Both the position numbers and the translations under genes were made by a program. DNA of 64,000 nucleotides from Baylisascaris procyonis (taxonomy: Eukaryota; Nematoda; Chromadorea; Rhabditida; Ascarididae): the NCBI GenBank assembly GCA_037389465.1, contig JAZARR010000033.1, positions 1,588,501 through 1,652,500 of the forward strand. Reading direction: 5' to 3'. Below are positions 11,852 to 24,994 of the stretch, piece by piece (within the stretch, counting starts at the first letter, position 1; each line of letters opens with the position of its first letter). A model generated the notes under the pieces. That model had not been told where the DNA came from. It did not search any database and was given only the letters and a program-made list of their open reading frames with translations.

Positions 11852-14800
11852 ATGCAGCCGGCGGCTAATGTGCCGACTGTGAATGCGAGCACGATCGCCG
11901 CTGCAGCGAACACCTCGGCTCAAGGGACCGCAGCTGCAAGGGCGCGTGCTGACAACGACAATGACAAGGATAGTGAGTCTGAGGGCGATGGGGCTGAAGA
12001 GGTTCGTGCTTTTCCATTTTGCACTTATGCCCATGTAATAAGTCATTCTTCATCATTGCGCTTTTTTTATATATGTAAGAGGTCTTTTACAATTTTTAAG
12101 CTATCATTTCCCTTTTCTGATGCAGAAAAAGAGTGGGGTTTTTTTTTTATCTATACGTTATTGTGACTAGAGAACTTCGTTTCTTCTAAAGGTGCCGTAG
12201 TTCCGGTTTTTTACCCATCTGCTCAGGTAACAATTTCACACCGATGGTGGGTACAGCTGCAAAGCTTACTTTTGGAGAGCTGTTCTATTCGCTCTTTACT
12301 CATTTCACTCCTTTCACCTCTCGCTGCAACTTATTCTCTTGCTCTCTCCCTTTGTTTTTTCTTTTCTTTTCTTTATCAACAAATGCGTCTTTTCTAATTA
12401 CACTTCATCTCAGTTTTTCGTGGATTTCTCTGCACGAGTAATAGTTGATTTTATCCTGCACTTTGTCCTGTTTCCTCTAAGACGAATAACATTCTTTGTC
12501 CCGTACCAACACATTAAATCTCTCAGAGCTCGTTGAGATGTAGAGGAATAGGTGTATGTTGTGCAGTTGGTACAGGTAGGTGGTATGTTGTAGAGTGATT
12601 TTTGCACATGTAGAGCAAAACTGAAGTAAGAGGCGGGAAGTCATTCGCCTATTGATCTTATTCGAATATGCTGAAGAAAAGTGAACGAGACATGTGATTT
12701 GTGACTTTGCTGATGATGAGTAACATGTCTAAGGAAGATTAAGCAGTTTTATGGGTAGATCACAATGGGTGATGAGATCGATCAATATGCAAATGTTTGC
12801 TATTGCAGGCGTAGTTGTCTTTAATACTTTCTACGCCAGGCCAAAAATAGGCTTTTTTCCTTATTAATCCATAGGACTAGTGGGATTTCCTCAAGATTGG
12901 TGGATGTTGATTACTGCTTCGCTTGTTAAATTGAGCCGCTAACAGAATGAAATCCATTTAAATGTGCGAAGGAATCGCATAGAAAGTGGCGTTTATCGAC
13001 TACCATGCGCAGATATTGTGTTTGATTCGTTTGCCAGTTAAATAAGTATTAAAGGAGATCCATTTGCGAAACATCCATATTTAAATGCGATGAATGAATG
13101 ACTCATATGCTGGATGGTTGAGTAGGTAATATATCGATAGGTGATACATATGCAAATGAACAACGGCCGTCTTTAGTTCGTAAGTTGGAAGGGACTCGTT
13201 TTCGTAGATTTCTGCGGCAGATGACACTTTGTCAAACTAAAGCTGGCTCACTTTAACTGCATCGCTCTTGCAGAAATTGTATTTTTATTCAAGGATATGA
13301 AAGGTTTTCGGCTGTTTGTGGAATGGGATTTCTTTTTTATACTTTTTTTTCTAAAAAGCACATTTACGATCATGAGCTGAACTTCTCTCACCTAATTAGC
13401 ACACGAGGGCAAGCGTGGTTTCTGTTGCATCTTTTTTTTTTTTTAATTGCGCTTGGTTCAGGATTAAGAACTATAGTCGTGTGGAGTGGCAGCTTTATCC
13501 CCCTTTGGAAATGATTTGACCATTCCGATGCTGATTGCTCATCGATTTGCGTTCAGGTTTTGAGAGTAGCTAACTAGGCAATTGTTTGCGAGTGAATTGC
13601 TTCAGGCGTAGTGTTATTTTTATACTGATCGATTCTCTCATTTCTCATTCACTTCAAATGGATTGGGAATTTGTTTTGCGCTCTTCAGAATTTTGAATTC
13701 CCACATTGCAAAAGAAGCGTTCGTTTGAGTTTTTTTAGTTCGCATCATGCATATGCATTTTATATCAACGTACGTAGTGCTATAATTTTCGTTTATATGC
13801 TGAAGGATGCGTTCTATTATGGCATGTGGTTGAGCTTCGCATGTATCTTCAATCACAGTTGCTTGAATTCCCAACAAATAATAGAATATGAACAATAATG
13901 CATGCATATTTTTATAATCCCACCGCTCATCCATGGCGTACATTATACACAGAAAGATTCCATAGCTGTGGGTTCTGTAGTTCTCATGCTGAAACTATCG
14001 GACAGACAGACACATACACATACTCGTAGAGATAACATCGGCATTAAATGGGAGATTTGCGGAGAAATGATGTCATGAAAGTGGCCTGATGTGCTTGCAG
14101 TTCGCGAATGGCAAACTGATCGATTTGCAAATGGTCAAGGAGTTTTGAAGAAACTTTTATTCACTAATTTTATTAGGCCGAATATTTGCATTTCTGAAGT
14201 GGGAGCAACGATCAGACAAACATTTAAATGTTTGAATTATGCAAATTTTTTAGATATTCGACTGTGGAATATTTAGCAGCTATTTGATTGTTCATGTGAA
14301 AATTTGATGACAAATCTTACAGTTAGTGTCATAGAATCTTCATCAGTATTTTCCATAAATCGCTGTTGTTGCGGAAATTTGCGTCGGAAGTGCTCTGAGT
14401 TTACCTCGAGTAACGGATTCGATTATCGGTTGATAATTCAATATTATTTAACTGGCCGTGAAATCAGCTGAGAGGCTCTACGGATATGGTTGTAGTGTCA
14501 CGTATCCAGAAAGCAAACACTGAGTTTGGAGAGAAAGCTCGAAATGATTCATCTTGACGCTTTCATCAGTGGTGTTGTTCTGAAGTTGTACTGCAAGGTT
14601 GTAAAGTTCCGGTGTGAAAGCGCGGTGCATGGCGTGGAATGGTAGGAGTGCAGCGTTTAGCAACCCACGCTGTGCGTCGGGAGGTTTTTTCCTGGGTCCG
14701 ATTGGAGTGGAGAGGAAAGCATTCTATATGGCGCATCGATCGTTGCAAAGCGTTCTGTGTGCAGAATCCATTCTCGAGAACTGCGCGACGCTATCGCTTT

Positions 14801-17800
14801 TCGATACACGCGTCGCTCATCGCTCACTCTGCTAGAGGGACAGCTCTTACATATTAACATCATCGAGTGCCTCTCTCACCTCTAAAGTGTTGGAGCATAA
14901 CATGGTGCTGATTTAAAGATATCACTCGACAACAAATAGTAGATGCACTTTACCTGTAATCATTTGCGCAGATCGGGCTGAAAACGTTGAAGAATGTCGA
15001 ACAAGTTAACTGCTGGAGTATTATGTGCTCAGGATTTTTCACATCTTTTGAATTTTTTTTTTGCTGCGATTTGTTCTGTCTTGCATAATTTTTTTACGCT
15101 TCATTTGAGCGAACTAGAAGAGCAACATATTTAATTCATGCGCAACACAGTTCCTCGTCAAACCTCAAGTGCCAGCCTTTAAAGGCGTTTAATTTGCAGA
15201 GGGCATCATTGAAAACTCATCTTGAAAACGGTGCATGGACAAGTTCTTCCAATTTCCTTTCTTTTGTCGTGTGTTTTCTGAAAGTTTTTTCTATGGCACG
15301 GTGATATCTGGCAATTTAACATTTTTACTTATATTCTGTATTCTTCTCTATGCTGTTGCATCTATTCTGCTATGCTATTAACAACCTAACATCAATTTAT
15401 GTGTTACGCTACAATCAATTCAAACCATCCGTTTCTATTTGCCATATGCCTTATTGCATACTCTATTACATTTGATGCCATACCTTTTATGTGTGCTATA
15501 TTAGGGTTTTTGTGATATGTTTTCGAGGTTGTCCGTTTGTCAATGGTGCCTGCAGTCCAATCGTTCGCATATCGAATCGGGAATAAACCACCCATCTCAT
15601 TGCAACATCAACTGATTTTGCACGTTATTTCAATTGAGCAGTCGTTTGCATGTCGCGTTGCATGGCCAGCCGAAATTGTGTTGTCAAAGATAGACTTTGC
15701 ACTCTTATGTTTAATTTTATTTTCTTATTCAATTACTATTGGAACCTGTGGATATAAAGGATATTTAATGTTTACGTTGAGGCACTGTGAACCTGTTTAG
15801 CCTTTAACAGTTTCCCATTACTGATTGACGAGGAGCGTTGGGGGAAGTGGATACGTTTTAGATCCTCGAGGAGAGCCCTTGCAAGAGGTGGAGTAAACGG
15901 CGGGAGCAAGTCAAGCAACGCGATGTGCCTGGAATCGACTTCGCTTATTTGGCGATGGACAATGAGACCGGAAATGAAGTTGTATGGAACGAAGTTTTAT
16001 TCTCCGAACGTAAGAACTTCCGCGCTCAAGAGGTTGATATTTTCTTGAAAGTTTTTATTGTGACGAATTCCGTTTTACCTTCAAATTATTTCATCAGCAC
16101 TCGAGTCCAGCTGTTCGTAATAAAAGGATGAAATTTATGTCTAGTGCCTCTTATCTCATCATAGGGATTCGGATACCGATGCGCCATTGCTGAGTTTTTG
16201 TGCGTTGTTTGCATGAAGCTGTACGTGAAACAATCCCAACCGACGAGGCGCTCAGTGTCGTACGATTTTATAAGGAAAAGAAAACAGCTGTTCGTTCGTC
16301 GTTTCAGGATACATGCATGACGGTCACTTGTAGTAGATAGTTTGTAACGATGAAAATCTTTATATACACAGTGCAAGAAGTTTCATTTTTCAGGAGAAAA
16401 TCAATGCAGTATTTGATAATTTAACGCACCTGGTGCATACTAATCTCGTCAAGTTCCATAAATATTGGACGGATGCCAAATCCGAAAAGCCAAGAGTACG
16501 TTTCATAACCTTAATTTTGGGTGTGTAATTTTCTAGGTCGAATGTGAGAAGCTTCCTTTACCGTCTCCTAATCATTTCTCTGTTAGTGGAAAGAAGAGAA
16601 AAGAGAGGACGCAGAAGTTAGAGAGAAATGAGGTTGGAAATGAGAAAGGAAAAAACGGATCTCTTAGGCGCTGTCTTAGCGATGCGCAACGCGACGGAAG
16701 TTCCACTAAAGTGGTAAAAATAGTCTGAAGTGCTGTCGAAGGTTAAAAAGCTGTGCATAATTTCTAGACGATGAGGTATTTTTCCTTTTCAAGTAGAAAA
16801 ACAGTGGTGAACAAAATTTATGGTTTTGTAACTCAGTTCAATCTGAATTCAGTGATATTCGGTGAACTGGTCAGGTGCTAGAAGGCATTTATGAAAGTAA
16901 ACTAGTCAGGAGATTAGGAGGCATTTATGAAACGCATTCAGTGGCTAACCTTACGTTTGAAATGCTGCGTTTTCCTATCAACATTTGCTGACGCCGTTTG
17001 TGAGCGTATTTGTGCAAAGAAGTGGTATCGTACTGATGCTGCGACTTGTTATGGCGCGATTTGTGACAGCTACCAACATATTATCTACTTTTATATCATT
17101 TCTTTGGAAGCAGTGTTCATATTTGCAGATCATATTCATTACGGAGTACATGTCTTCCGGCTCACTTGCTCGTTTTCTGCAACGCACACGCAAGTCGGGT
17201 TCCTCACTGAGTTTGAAGGTAAAGAAGAAGCTTCCTTTCGATTGTGAAATTAGACGTTGATTATGCGTGCCAGTGACTTTATTATAGATAAGGTAAAGCA
17301 TATTTAGCAAAAAAAATCTCACTGCCGGTTAGGTCCTAATCCGCGCAAACATGGTAACGATGGGGAGGGAGACTGTTGTCAGATAAAGAAATTTAAAGTT
17401 TATCACCCTTCGTTGAGGAGTAGTGAGCTAAGAGACGATTCAAGAAGGTTATATAGTCTCGATGAATGGCAGCTGTTATTTGATTGTTTTTGAATTGTGA
17501 TACTTTTTGTGATATTTGTTGTAACTTTGTTGTTTTAGGCGTGGAAGAAGTGGACGACACAGATTCTTTCTGCCCTCAATTATCTGCATTCGTGTAACCC
17601 GCCGATCGTGCATGCAAACCTGACGTGTAACACTATGTTCATCCAGCACAACGGCCTCATCAAGATTGGATGCGGTTTGTTCACGTTGCCTTCCGATGTA
17701 GTACTAATACAGCTGGCTTTTCATCAGCGTTGAGAAGAAAAACCGTTTGGCGCAGTGACTGTTGCGCTCAGTATTCTCTGTATTTTTTGCATCAGCTACA

Positions 17801-20800
17801 GATGGCAATCTCTTGCCAAAGAAACCGTTAAGTAGTAACTTCTGAAATCCTGGTTTCCTTCTGGCGCACGTTGCCTAATAATAGCTTGTTTCTTTCAATT
17901 GGGCTGCAATTGCACATAACGCCAGTGTTTCCGTGGAAGATATCTAATGATCCTCTTTGAAATCACCAGCAAGTGTTAATAATTAACATCTAGTGTTGCC
18001 TGGCATTGATTGCATCATCGTTCCTTTCCCTTTAGTACAACCCGTCGTTTTGAAGTGGGTTCCCATAAATCTCCACGTCCATTTTGAACAATGCTATATC
18101 TATAGATGCTCGAAATGAATGTTACTGAATAGTAAGTATTCGGTGCGTGCTTTAGAAGGGTTTGCGAAAGTGCACCGTTGCAAATGTGCGCTCCTCATTC
18201 AAGAGCGAATGAGGACATGTGTGCATGTTCTACAGTCCATATTAGCTTGCGTAATATTGAGTGAGAATTAGTGGCCACACCATGTTACCACCTTGCTTTT
18301 GCTGCTTGATACTGCTAATCCAATGTGGTGCTGAATCTCTCATTGTCCGTTTCTCCTCCTTCTTCCCCCTCCGTGTTACCCTTCCCCTTCTGTCTTTCCT
18401 TCCGCCCCTTTATCATAAACACTAAACAGGTGGAGGCTAGTGTGAGCACAGTGGCCTAGCGGATCCTAACATCTCTATTTGACATTGCAGTTGCACCGAA
18501 CGCGATCCATCACCACGTGAAAACATTCCGCGAGAACATCAAGAATATGCACTACATAGCACCCGAATATGAGCGTATGTTGTCACTTCTTATATCTTTA
18601 TTAGTTAAGCGCATCGCTAAGTGTTACGCTTATGCTTAGTTGTTGGAAGTAATAGGGAATAAGAATTTGAGAGAGGCTCAGAGGTTTCTTTTACGGACTT
18701 TGTTGGCTTTCTGCTGTAGCTTTGCTGCTGCTGTCTGATTTTTTTTGTGTCGACTAATACCCTCAGAGCAAATTGTCTGCAGAACTCTTTTATTGCTAGC
18801 CTTGTTTCGTTGTCATATTTTTCGAATGTGCTCATTACTTCATTAGTTTTGAAAGTGTTTGTTATGCTTTAAAGCACAGATAATTTAGACTGCACGGCTG
18901 TTGCGCCACCGGCTGATATATACTCGTTCGGAATATGTGCGCTGGAGGTAAGCCGTTATTTATTCTTGCGCTTTCAACTTTTTATTTTTGTTTATTGTCG
19001 TTAAAATCTATTCAGTGAGAAGAAGCGCTCACACTTGCAGATTTCTGAATGAGTTCTGGGTTTATAAGTCAAAGCATTTATTGATCGTAGCACCTTTTTC
19101 ACTCAGCTGAAAAGCTTGAACAAGGTGGCGAAATGTCGAAATGACTTTGAGTTGTTCTGTCGAGAATTTCCTCCTGTGTTTCGATCACACTGTTAAAGAT
19201 GTACATGTATCTCGTTCTTATTTTCGCTTCATTACACAAGCTGTTCTCACATAGAAAAAGCTGTTGCAACAAAGGACGGAAAATGAAAGCTCCTTATGAG
19301 CTTGGCACATCTATCCAGTGCGTGATGTTCATATATGCGAACTTATGCCGTGGATGTGGTTTTCACTCGCCAATAAACGCATAAATGCGTGGCATAATTA
19401 TATGTTACTGCACCGTTTTTTATTGGCGGAGGGGGGAGATAGTGCGAGGGAACTTCTGTGGTAGGTCAGATCGCCGTAACAAACAGCTTACAGAAATTGT
19501 TTATCATCTCTAGTTGCCCAGCAGGTTTCCCATCTTTTCAATATGATCGTTTAATGAAAAAGCATTTTGGTTTGCATGGGCACGCCAATGGCCAACGAAG
19601 TGATGCAACAGTAACAGTGAGTTTTGCGAACGAGGTACGAGTGTTTCCGTGACGGTCAAAGCTGTTTTCCTAAAACGCGCTTTCGAATAACTTTAACTTA
19701 AAAAGAATTGCAGAAATAGGACAGAGAATTCAATTAATAGTAATCAATATTTGTGCAGAGCTCAGCTCGAGGGAAGACATTTCATGGTGAGTGCATCTAA
19801 GATTTAGCATGAAAGAAAAGAAAGTAAATCTTTAGATGGCGCTGCCGGTTGGTCTCGGCGGGTGTTCCGGAAACGGTTCATGTGAGTCGACGGTGGTAAC
19901 TCAAGAGATGATAAGGAAAGCACTCGATTCGATTGAGGATCCTATGCAAAAGGTATTAGTCTTCCGACGAAGTGCATATCCAAAAAGTTATTATATTTCC
20001 TCTTTTCAACTTTCCTATAGATCTTTGCCATTCCCATCTTGACCTTTGAAAAGTCCTCATGAAACATTATTAAAAATTTTGATTTTTGTTTGCCTTAGTC
20101 CGGGAGCAGGTTGCTCTTTCTGATCTATTTTGTTATCCAGAATATTGGATCTTTATTTTTCTTTGAACCTGTTTGTGCAGGCAGCATTTTTTTATTTTGG
20201 GGGGGGGGGGGGAAGGAGCAGGTGGACAAGGTCTTGTTGATGAGCTACAGCTGTAGCAATTGCAGTTTGATATGCAAGTGAACAGTTTTTTAGAATTTCA
20301 TCGCCAGCTGTTTGAACTTGGATCCATCCAAAAGGCCGACGGCCCGCGAACTTCTTTTTCACACCATCCTCTTTGAGGTAAATCGCATTTCGCTTACTTT
20401 CGCTTCGTCCTGCTCAAAGTTACCGCCTCTGCAAAAATTTTTCATTTCGCTTGTGGGGCTTTCAGAGTAATAAATAAAGTACGGCATGGCAATCGAAGTT
20501 CACAGGTTGGATTGAATAGTTAAAGACAGGCCACTCCGTCCGATTGTTTGCCCAAGGTGGTTGCTTCAAAATGTCCTGGTCGAACTCCCAGTGGGTGAGC
20601 TTATTTGAAGTCTTAAACAATGACCATGTTTACAGGTGCATTCGTTAAAGTTGCTGGCAGCGCACCAGATTGTCGCATCGAAGCTGAATGATAGCCTCAA
20701 TGAGGACGATTTGCGGGTTGATGACCCTGAACGGGTGGCAGCCGTCTCCAAGTTCCGCGAGATGGCGTACTGTCAGGTGCCTGCTTTCCAGGTATGTGGA

Positions 20801-23514
20801 ATTATTGGTACTCCTGCTACTTTTCAAATGATATCGCGAGCTATTGTTCAATGTTTCAAGTTTCCTGGGTGATCAATTCATGCTTGAGCCTTATACGCTT
20901 TTGAATTTGCTCTCTTGAGCCGTGCTTCACGGAAAGGAGTCGATGAAATGAATGAGCTCGCTCTGAAGACTAAAGCGGGGAAGGTGAAAGATGAGACAAG
21001 GTAAAGGGAAGAGCGTGAACTAGTATTCTTGGCCGAGGAAGTTCTTTGGCATTTTTCTTTGACGTATTACTTGTCTTATATTCTGAAGAAAATGGGAAAT
21101 TTTTAAATTGTGATAATGCTCGTCCGGCCCTGGCCAGTTGATCTCTTCTCTCACGTTGTTAATACCGTCTAGGTAGGAACGCTTAAGAGTAGGCATCCGG
21201 TGCCGTCCTACTATGTTCAATTTTCCCGAGAAGAGTTTATTAATGCAGAGGATGATAGTTACTTCTCGACATAAGATGGAAGACGTTGAATGGAATGGGC
21301 ATTTTTGTACATTTGTTGGAAACAAAATGAGTTTCAAATTTTACAGGTGGACTTGGACAAGTTCCTTGAAGATGTGAGCAATGGCATTTACCCACTGACA
21401 GCATTCGCACCACTCGCTCATCAGCCCAGGATGACTGCATCTACATCCTCGTCGGCACTAACCACCGATAACCTCATCGGTACGTTTTCTTCTATAGGTC
21501 TTGGCAATAACGTTGCGGGAGGTGCTGATGGCTGGGTTATTTTTTGATCGGTGTTCTTGGAAGCGGGGATGCCGGTTATGTGAATAATGGGGTTGCAACG
21601 ATATAGGAATCACAACGAGTTATGGATTGCCAGGTAGCACCTTACATTTCCTGCATTCGTTGTACGACTGAAAAAGTTCTTTGTAATGTTGCTGCAGGGG
21701 CTTATAGAATGTTTCGTGCTATCAAAAAACTGGAATGAAAGCAGTGAGCGTCGCTTACGTTAGTTTTGTGCTTATTGATTTGAAAGGATATGTTTTCTTT
21801 TGGGCTAGGAATTTGCTGTGCAGTCTGTGAAAATGCATTGTGTGGATAGAGGGGATGGGATGCTTTGGTAAAATTCTGAAAAAGATGGTCCACCTTCTAG
21901 GAGTGGGTATTGGAGTTGTTTGAATGTCAAGAAATTCTTCGTCTAAGGAAAGGAGTGGAGTGCTTCTGCCGCTTAAATTTCTTGGGTTATGGCAATGGCA
22001 AATGATGAGTTGAGTTACGATTTTGTTCACTGCAGATTTCGAGCATGGCTCAGATTCCGGTGATCGGCCTGAGCCGACGCCGTCACCACCTGGAGAGTCG
22101 CCAACGGTCAACACGGAAAGTCGTGCCATTGTGAAACTGAACGTCTCAATCAACGGTATCAATCCTTTACTTATGGTTGTTTGTTGCGTTCGTTTGTGCA
22201 ATGCGGATAGTGTTCCAGTGAAGGTCTTTTGCTTGAAAGTGCATAGAAATGGCATATTCAAATTGATGACGATGAGGCATAGACAACGAGGGATAGCTGG
22301 ATCGCCGCTGGGTTGTATCGAGTGCTTTACTCGTATGCAAGCGTTGCATTCTGTCGGGTGCTATTAATGTATAGTCAATTGTACCCAGAGCAGAGGAGTG
22401 ATTAGAGGGTCTTAACGGGAAGGTTTTTGTACGTTTCATGAAACGTATTAATGATTTAACGGCTTTTAACAATACAGTTTGTTGGGATTGGTTGGGGAAG
22501 AAGGGCTGGATTGTACGAGAAATTGTCTGGCTCATGAGATTGTAATATTGGGAATGGCTGTTAGTTTCCTCTTTATGTTGCTGGAATAACAATTCCCCCT
22601 CCCTCTGTGCCAAGAAATTGCAGTGCGTCAACAACGACCCAGGTCGTCGAGGCAGAACTTCTCCGTTATCGTTGAGGTCCTTTTTTGTACTCTTGTAGGG
22701 GTTTTTTTGTGTGCTGTTTGACAGTACGTTTAGAGGAAAAATGAGATAGGGAAATTTTGTTTGCGAGCATTCTTCCCCTCTTATGAGTTTATCTTGCAGG
22801 GTCTTTGTTGACGATAATGTTACAGTTGGACGACATGATGAATCGCCAACTTACCACGGAACTTCATGACAGCGATACTGCGAGTGCGCTTGTTGCCGAA
22901 CTCATACAACATGGGCTCGTCTCTGAGGTATTTATTTGCATCGGGAGTTTAGATGAAAGTTTTTCACGCAGCAATAAAATTTAGATGCGTCGTTCATGGC
23001 CACATTTCCTTTAAAGCCACAGGAAATAGAAGTTTCATATATGGGATGGGGGAAAATCGATTGAGAGAAGGGACGGTCTTGCCGTTGTTTGTTCAGTTCA
23101 TCTTCTTACGATTTATTGCAATGTTGCTCATCTTGGTGGCAGCCAGCAGTCGATAGCCACCAAGCACTTTCAACTCGCAGCACAGATTTCTTTTCATTTG
23201 CAACAAAGAGATTCATGCGCAGGAAGGGGCTGAGATCAAGCTTGAATAAAAAGGCTTTCTAACACGTCGTGTCAGACTTCGTTTACTGTTTGGGAATGTG
23301 ATAGCACTCCCAAACAGTAAAAGAAGTCTGTGATGGCACTCCCAAACATTTACTGTTTTGGAGCGTTTGCATTTGCACGTCTTCCATGTTTGTTCGATTG
23401 AAGGCAGACGAAGAGAAGTTGGTCAACGCATTGTCGGAGGCGCTGAAGAAGGATAAGATGAGCCGGGGTGAGTTGACCGGGGATACGGCAACATCAGGCG
23501 CACCGAGGTCGTAA
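11852..23514 (+). CDS. nrbp: Nuclear receptor-binding protein (NRBP) pseudokinase, 14 exons
   Basis: Exons: 11852-12001, 15862-16032, 16394-16495, 17129-17218, 17539-17674, 18491-18574, 18880-18947, 19836-19952, 20294-20377, 20636-20791, 21347-21479, 22036-22155, 22800-22927, 23404-23514 (TAA). All join in frame to give 549 residues, against about 535 for human NRBP1. The order matches the family: an Ala-rich acidic N-terminus (1-50), then [10 protein letters not shown] at 51-60, a kinase-like fold (about 70-345) and a conserved C-terminal region with [10 protein letters not shown] (387-396) and a helical tail. The kinase fold is inactive by sequence: Asn93 replaces the VAIK lysine, HAN (196-198) replaces HRD, and GCV (215-217) replaces DFG. 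NRBP proteins are known as adaptors of cullin-RING ubiquitin ligases and partners of TSC22 proteins, in cytoplasm and nucleus. All introns are GT-AG; intron 1 is 3.9 kb. The last acceptor (GATTGAAG) is weak. The start is the first in-frame ATG in a Leu/Ala-rich leader and fits the family length. Confidence 0.94.
20199..20212 (+). repeat. G14 homopolymer in nrbp intron 8
   Basis: An uninterrupted run of 14 G residues lies in the intron 19953-20293, about 80 bases before the acceptor of exon 9. It is preceded by a T-rich stretch. Such runs can form G-quadruplexes in the transcript and are prone to slippage. Confidence 0.9.
23275..23328. repeat. 21-bp inverted repeat in last nrbp intron
   Basis: Arms 23275-23295 and 23308-23328 pair with one mismatch around a 12-base loop. 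A third, partial copy of the arm follows at about 23338-23362, itself imperfectly palindromic. The structure sits 40-130 bases before the final exon (23404), whose acceptor lacks the usual pyrimidine tract. It may be a small fold-back element insertion. Confidence 0.7.
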
Positions 23515-24984
23515 TCATGGTCGAGCAGACGTTACTAGGAACTGGTTCATAGTTTGCGTTCAAGCAGCTTCCATTCGATTCGATCCTCCGTGCGCACTCC
23601 GTTTTTATTTATTTTTCACAACACGCTCACCCGATCTTTGCTACTCTTTTTCGGAAAGGCGACAGGCGGTATGGAGGAAGCTGAGCAGCAGATTTCTCCA
23701 CCTATATTTTCTTATTGCATCTTCTACAGTGCTAATCTGTGCCGCAGCGATTGTTTCCATCCAACTCTTTCCCTCAGTACTTGCGTGCTGATTGGAAGTT
23801 ATATTGGCTTTTCCGCTGTAAGCTTTGCACTAGTTCAGAGCTATTGTTAGGTTGCGTTTTCATTCAGTCCTCTATTAGGACTGCTATTCGGCTTCCGTGT
23901 TGACCACATTTTGCATTCGTTTGCTGCTTTGAAGCATCTATGCTTTCGGTGGAACTAACTGAAGAGGCGGCGCAGGTGCGTCCCACGAATGCTGCTGTTT
24001 TTTTATAACGTGGGACGTTTACATTGTTTCGTCGTTTGAAAGTTAGTAAGGGAACCGTCCCGAAGTTGAATGTGTGGAGATTTTTTGGACCACAGATCTT
24101 ACAATTCTACATTTCCTGTGGTGCCGCGAAATTTGTTGTAGACAGAAGGCGCATAAAAGTTACTGCCAAGTTTCGATGCGGCATTAGCAAGGAATGCGTA
24201 ATTGTTTGGCTGGAAATACCTGGCAAAAGCTCGTTTCATAAGAGTACTAAGATAATCCACGTTGCACATTAGCTGCTTCGATTGCAGGCAGCCTCCACTT
24301 GCTATTTGAATCGTCCTGATTTTCTACTGGGAACTCATGCTACAGCTTTCCGCTGGCTGCCGCTTTTGTATACTGCCGCCTTTTTGAACACCTTCACATT
24401 CTTTCTCTATTCGATAGTATGAAAACACCTACTACGTCTGATTTTGTGGAGGAATTGATTCGTGGTGTTCGAAGACGACTCAAGTGTTTGGTGCATCCCC
24501 TACCGAAATCTGAGATTCATATGTCCGTGTATTTAGCTTGTTTTTCGTTCTATTTGTGTCTCCCCGATTCCTTGCTTCGCCTTCCTTTTTCATAATTGTT
24601 TCCAAGCGCTGTTTCAACTTCTAAAATGCCGTTTGTAATAAGTTCTGTTCTCGCAGCTCGGTCAAATGGTTGACTATGTAATGTTTGTTATACATGGAAG
24701 TGTGACTTTATAAGCGGTGTTGTTTTTGTATGAGGAGAAACACGGCGTTCGAAGTGGCTAAGAAGGACAGGTAGGATGTGTTGAGATGTTATCGGTAGCA
24801 TGTGGATGTGATCGAGCTGTGCTGAGGTGTGAACGGCATCTGCTAAGCGGACACCGTCCTCGGTGCACAGTGTGCCGGTATTACTGTTAAGCTTGTGTTT
24901 CTCTTCTGATGGCCATGTTTCGTGTTTTGGATGTGATGCGCTGCACCAATGAAGTTTTCGTTTGAATGTTATAAAGTGTACATG
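23515..24984 (+). other. Probable 3' UTR of nrbp
   Basis: No coding exon is seen between the nrbp stop codon and the first good polyadenylation signal at 24985. The sequence stays T-rich on the + strand, like the nrbp introns. A 3' UTR of about 1.5 kb is long but compatible; a shorter form using a variant signal cannot be excluded. Confidence 0.4.
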
Positions 24985-24994
24985 AATAAATAAA
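24985..24994 (+). terminator. Polyadenylation signal, overlapping AATAAA pair
   Basis: Two overlapping AATAAA hexamers (24985-24990 and 24989-24994) are the first canonical signals after the nrbp stop codon. They lie close to the point where base composition switches from G/T-rich to A/C-rich, as expected at the end of a transcription unit facing another. Confidence 0.5.

Noticed and set aside
22023..22634. Frames of 114-168 codons on both strands around nrbp exon 12 and its flanking introns.
   Set aside because: The exon itself is assigned to nrbp by phase and homology; the longer frames only extend it into introns or lie opposite to it.
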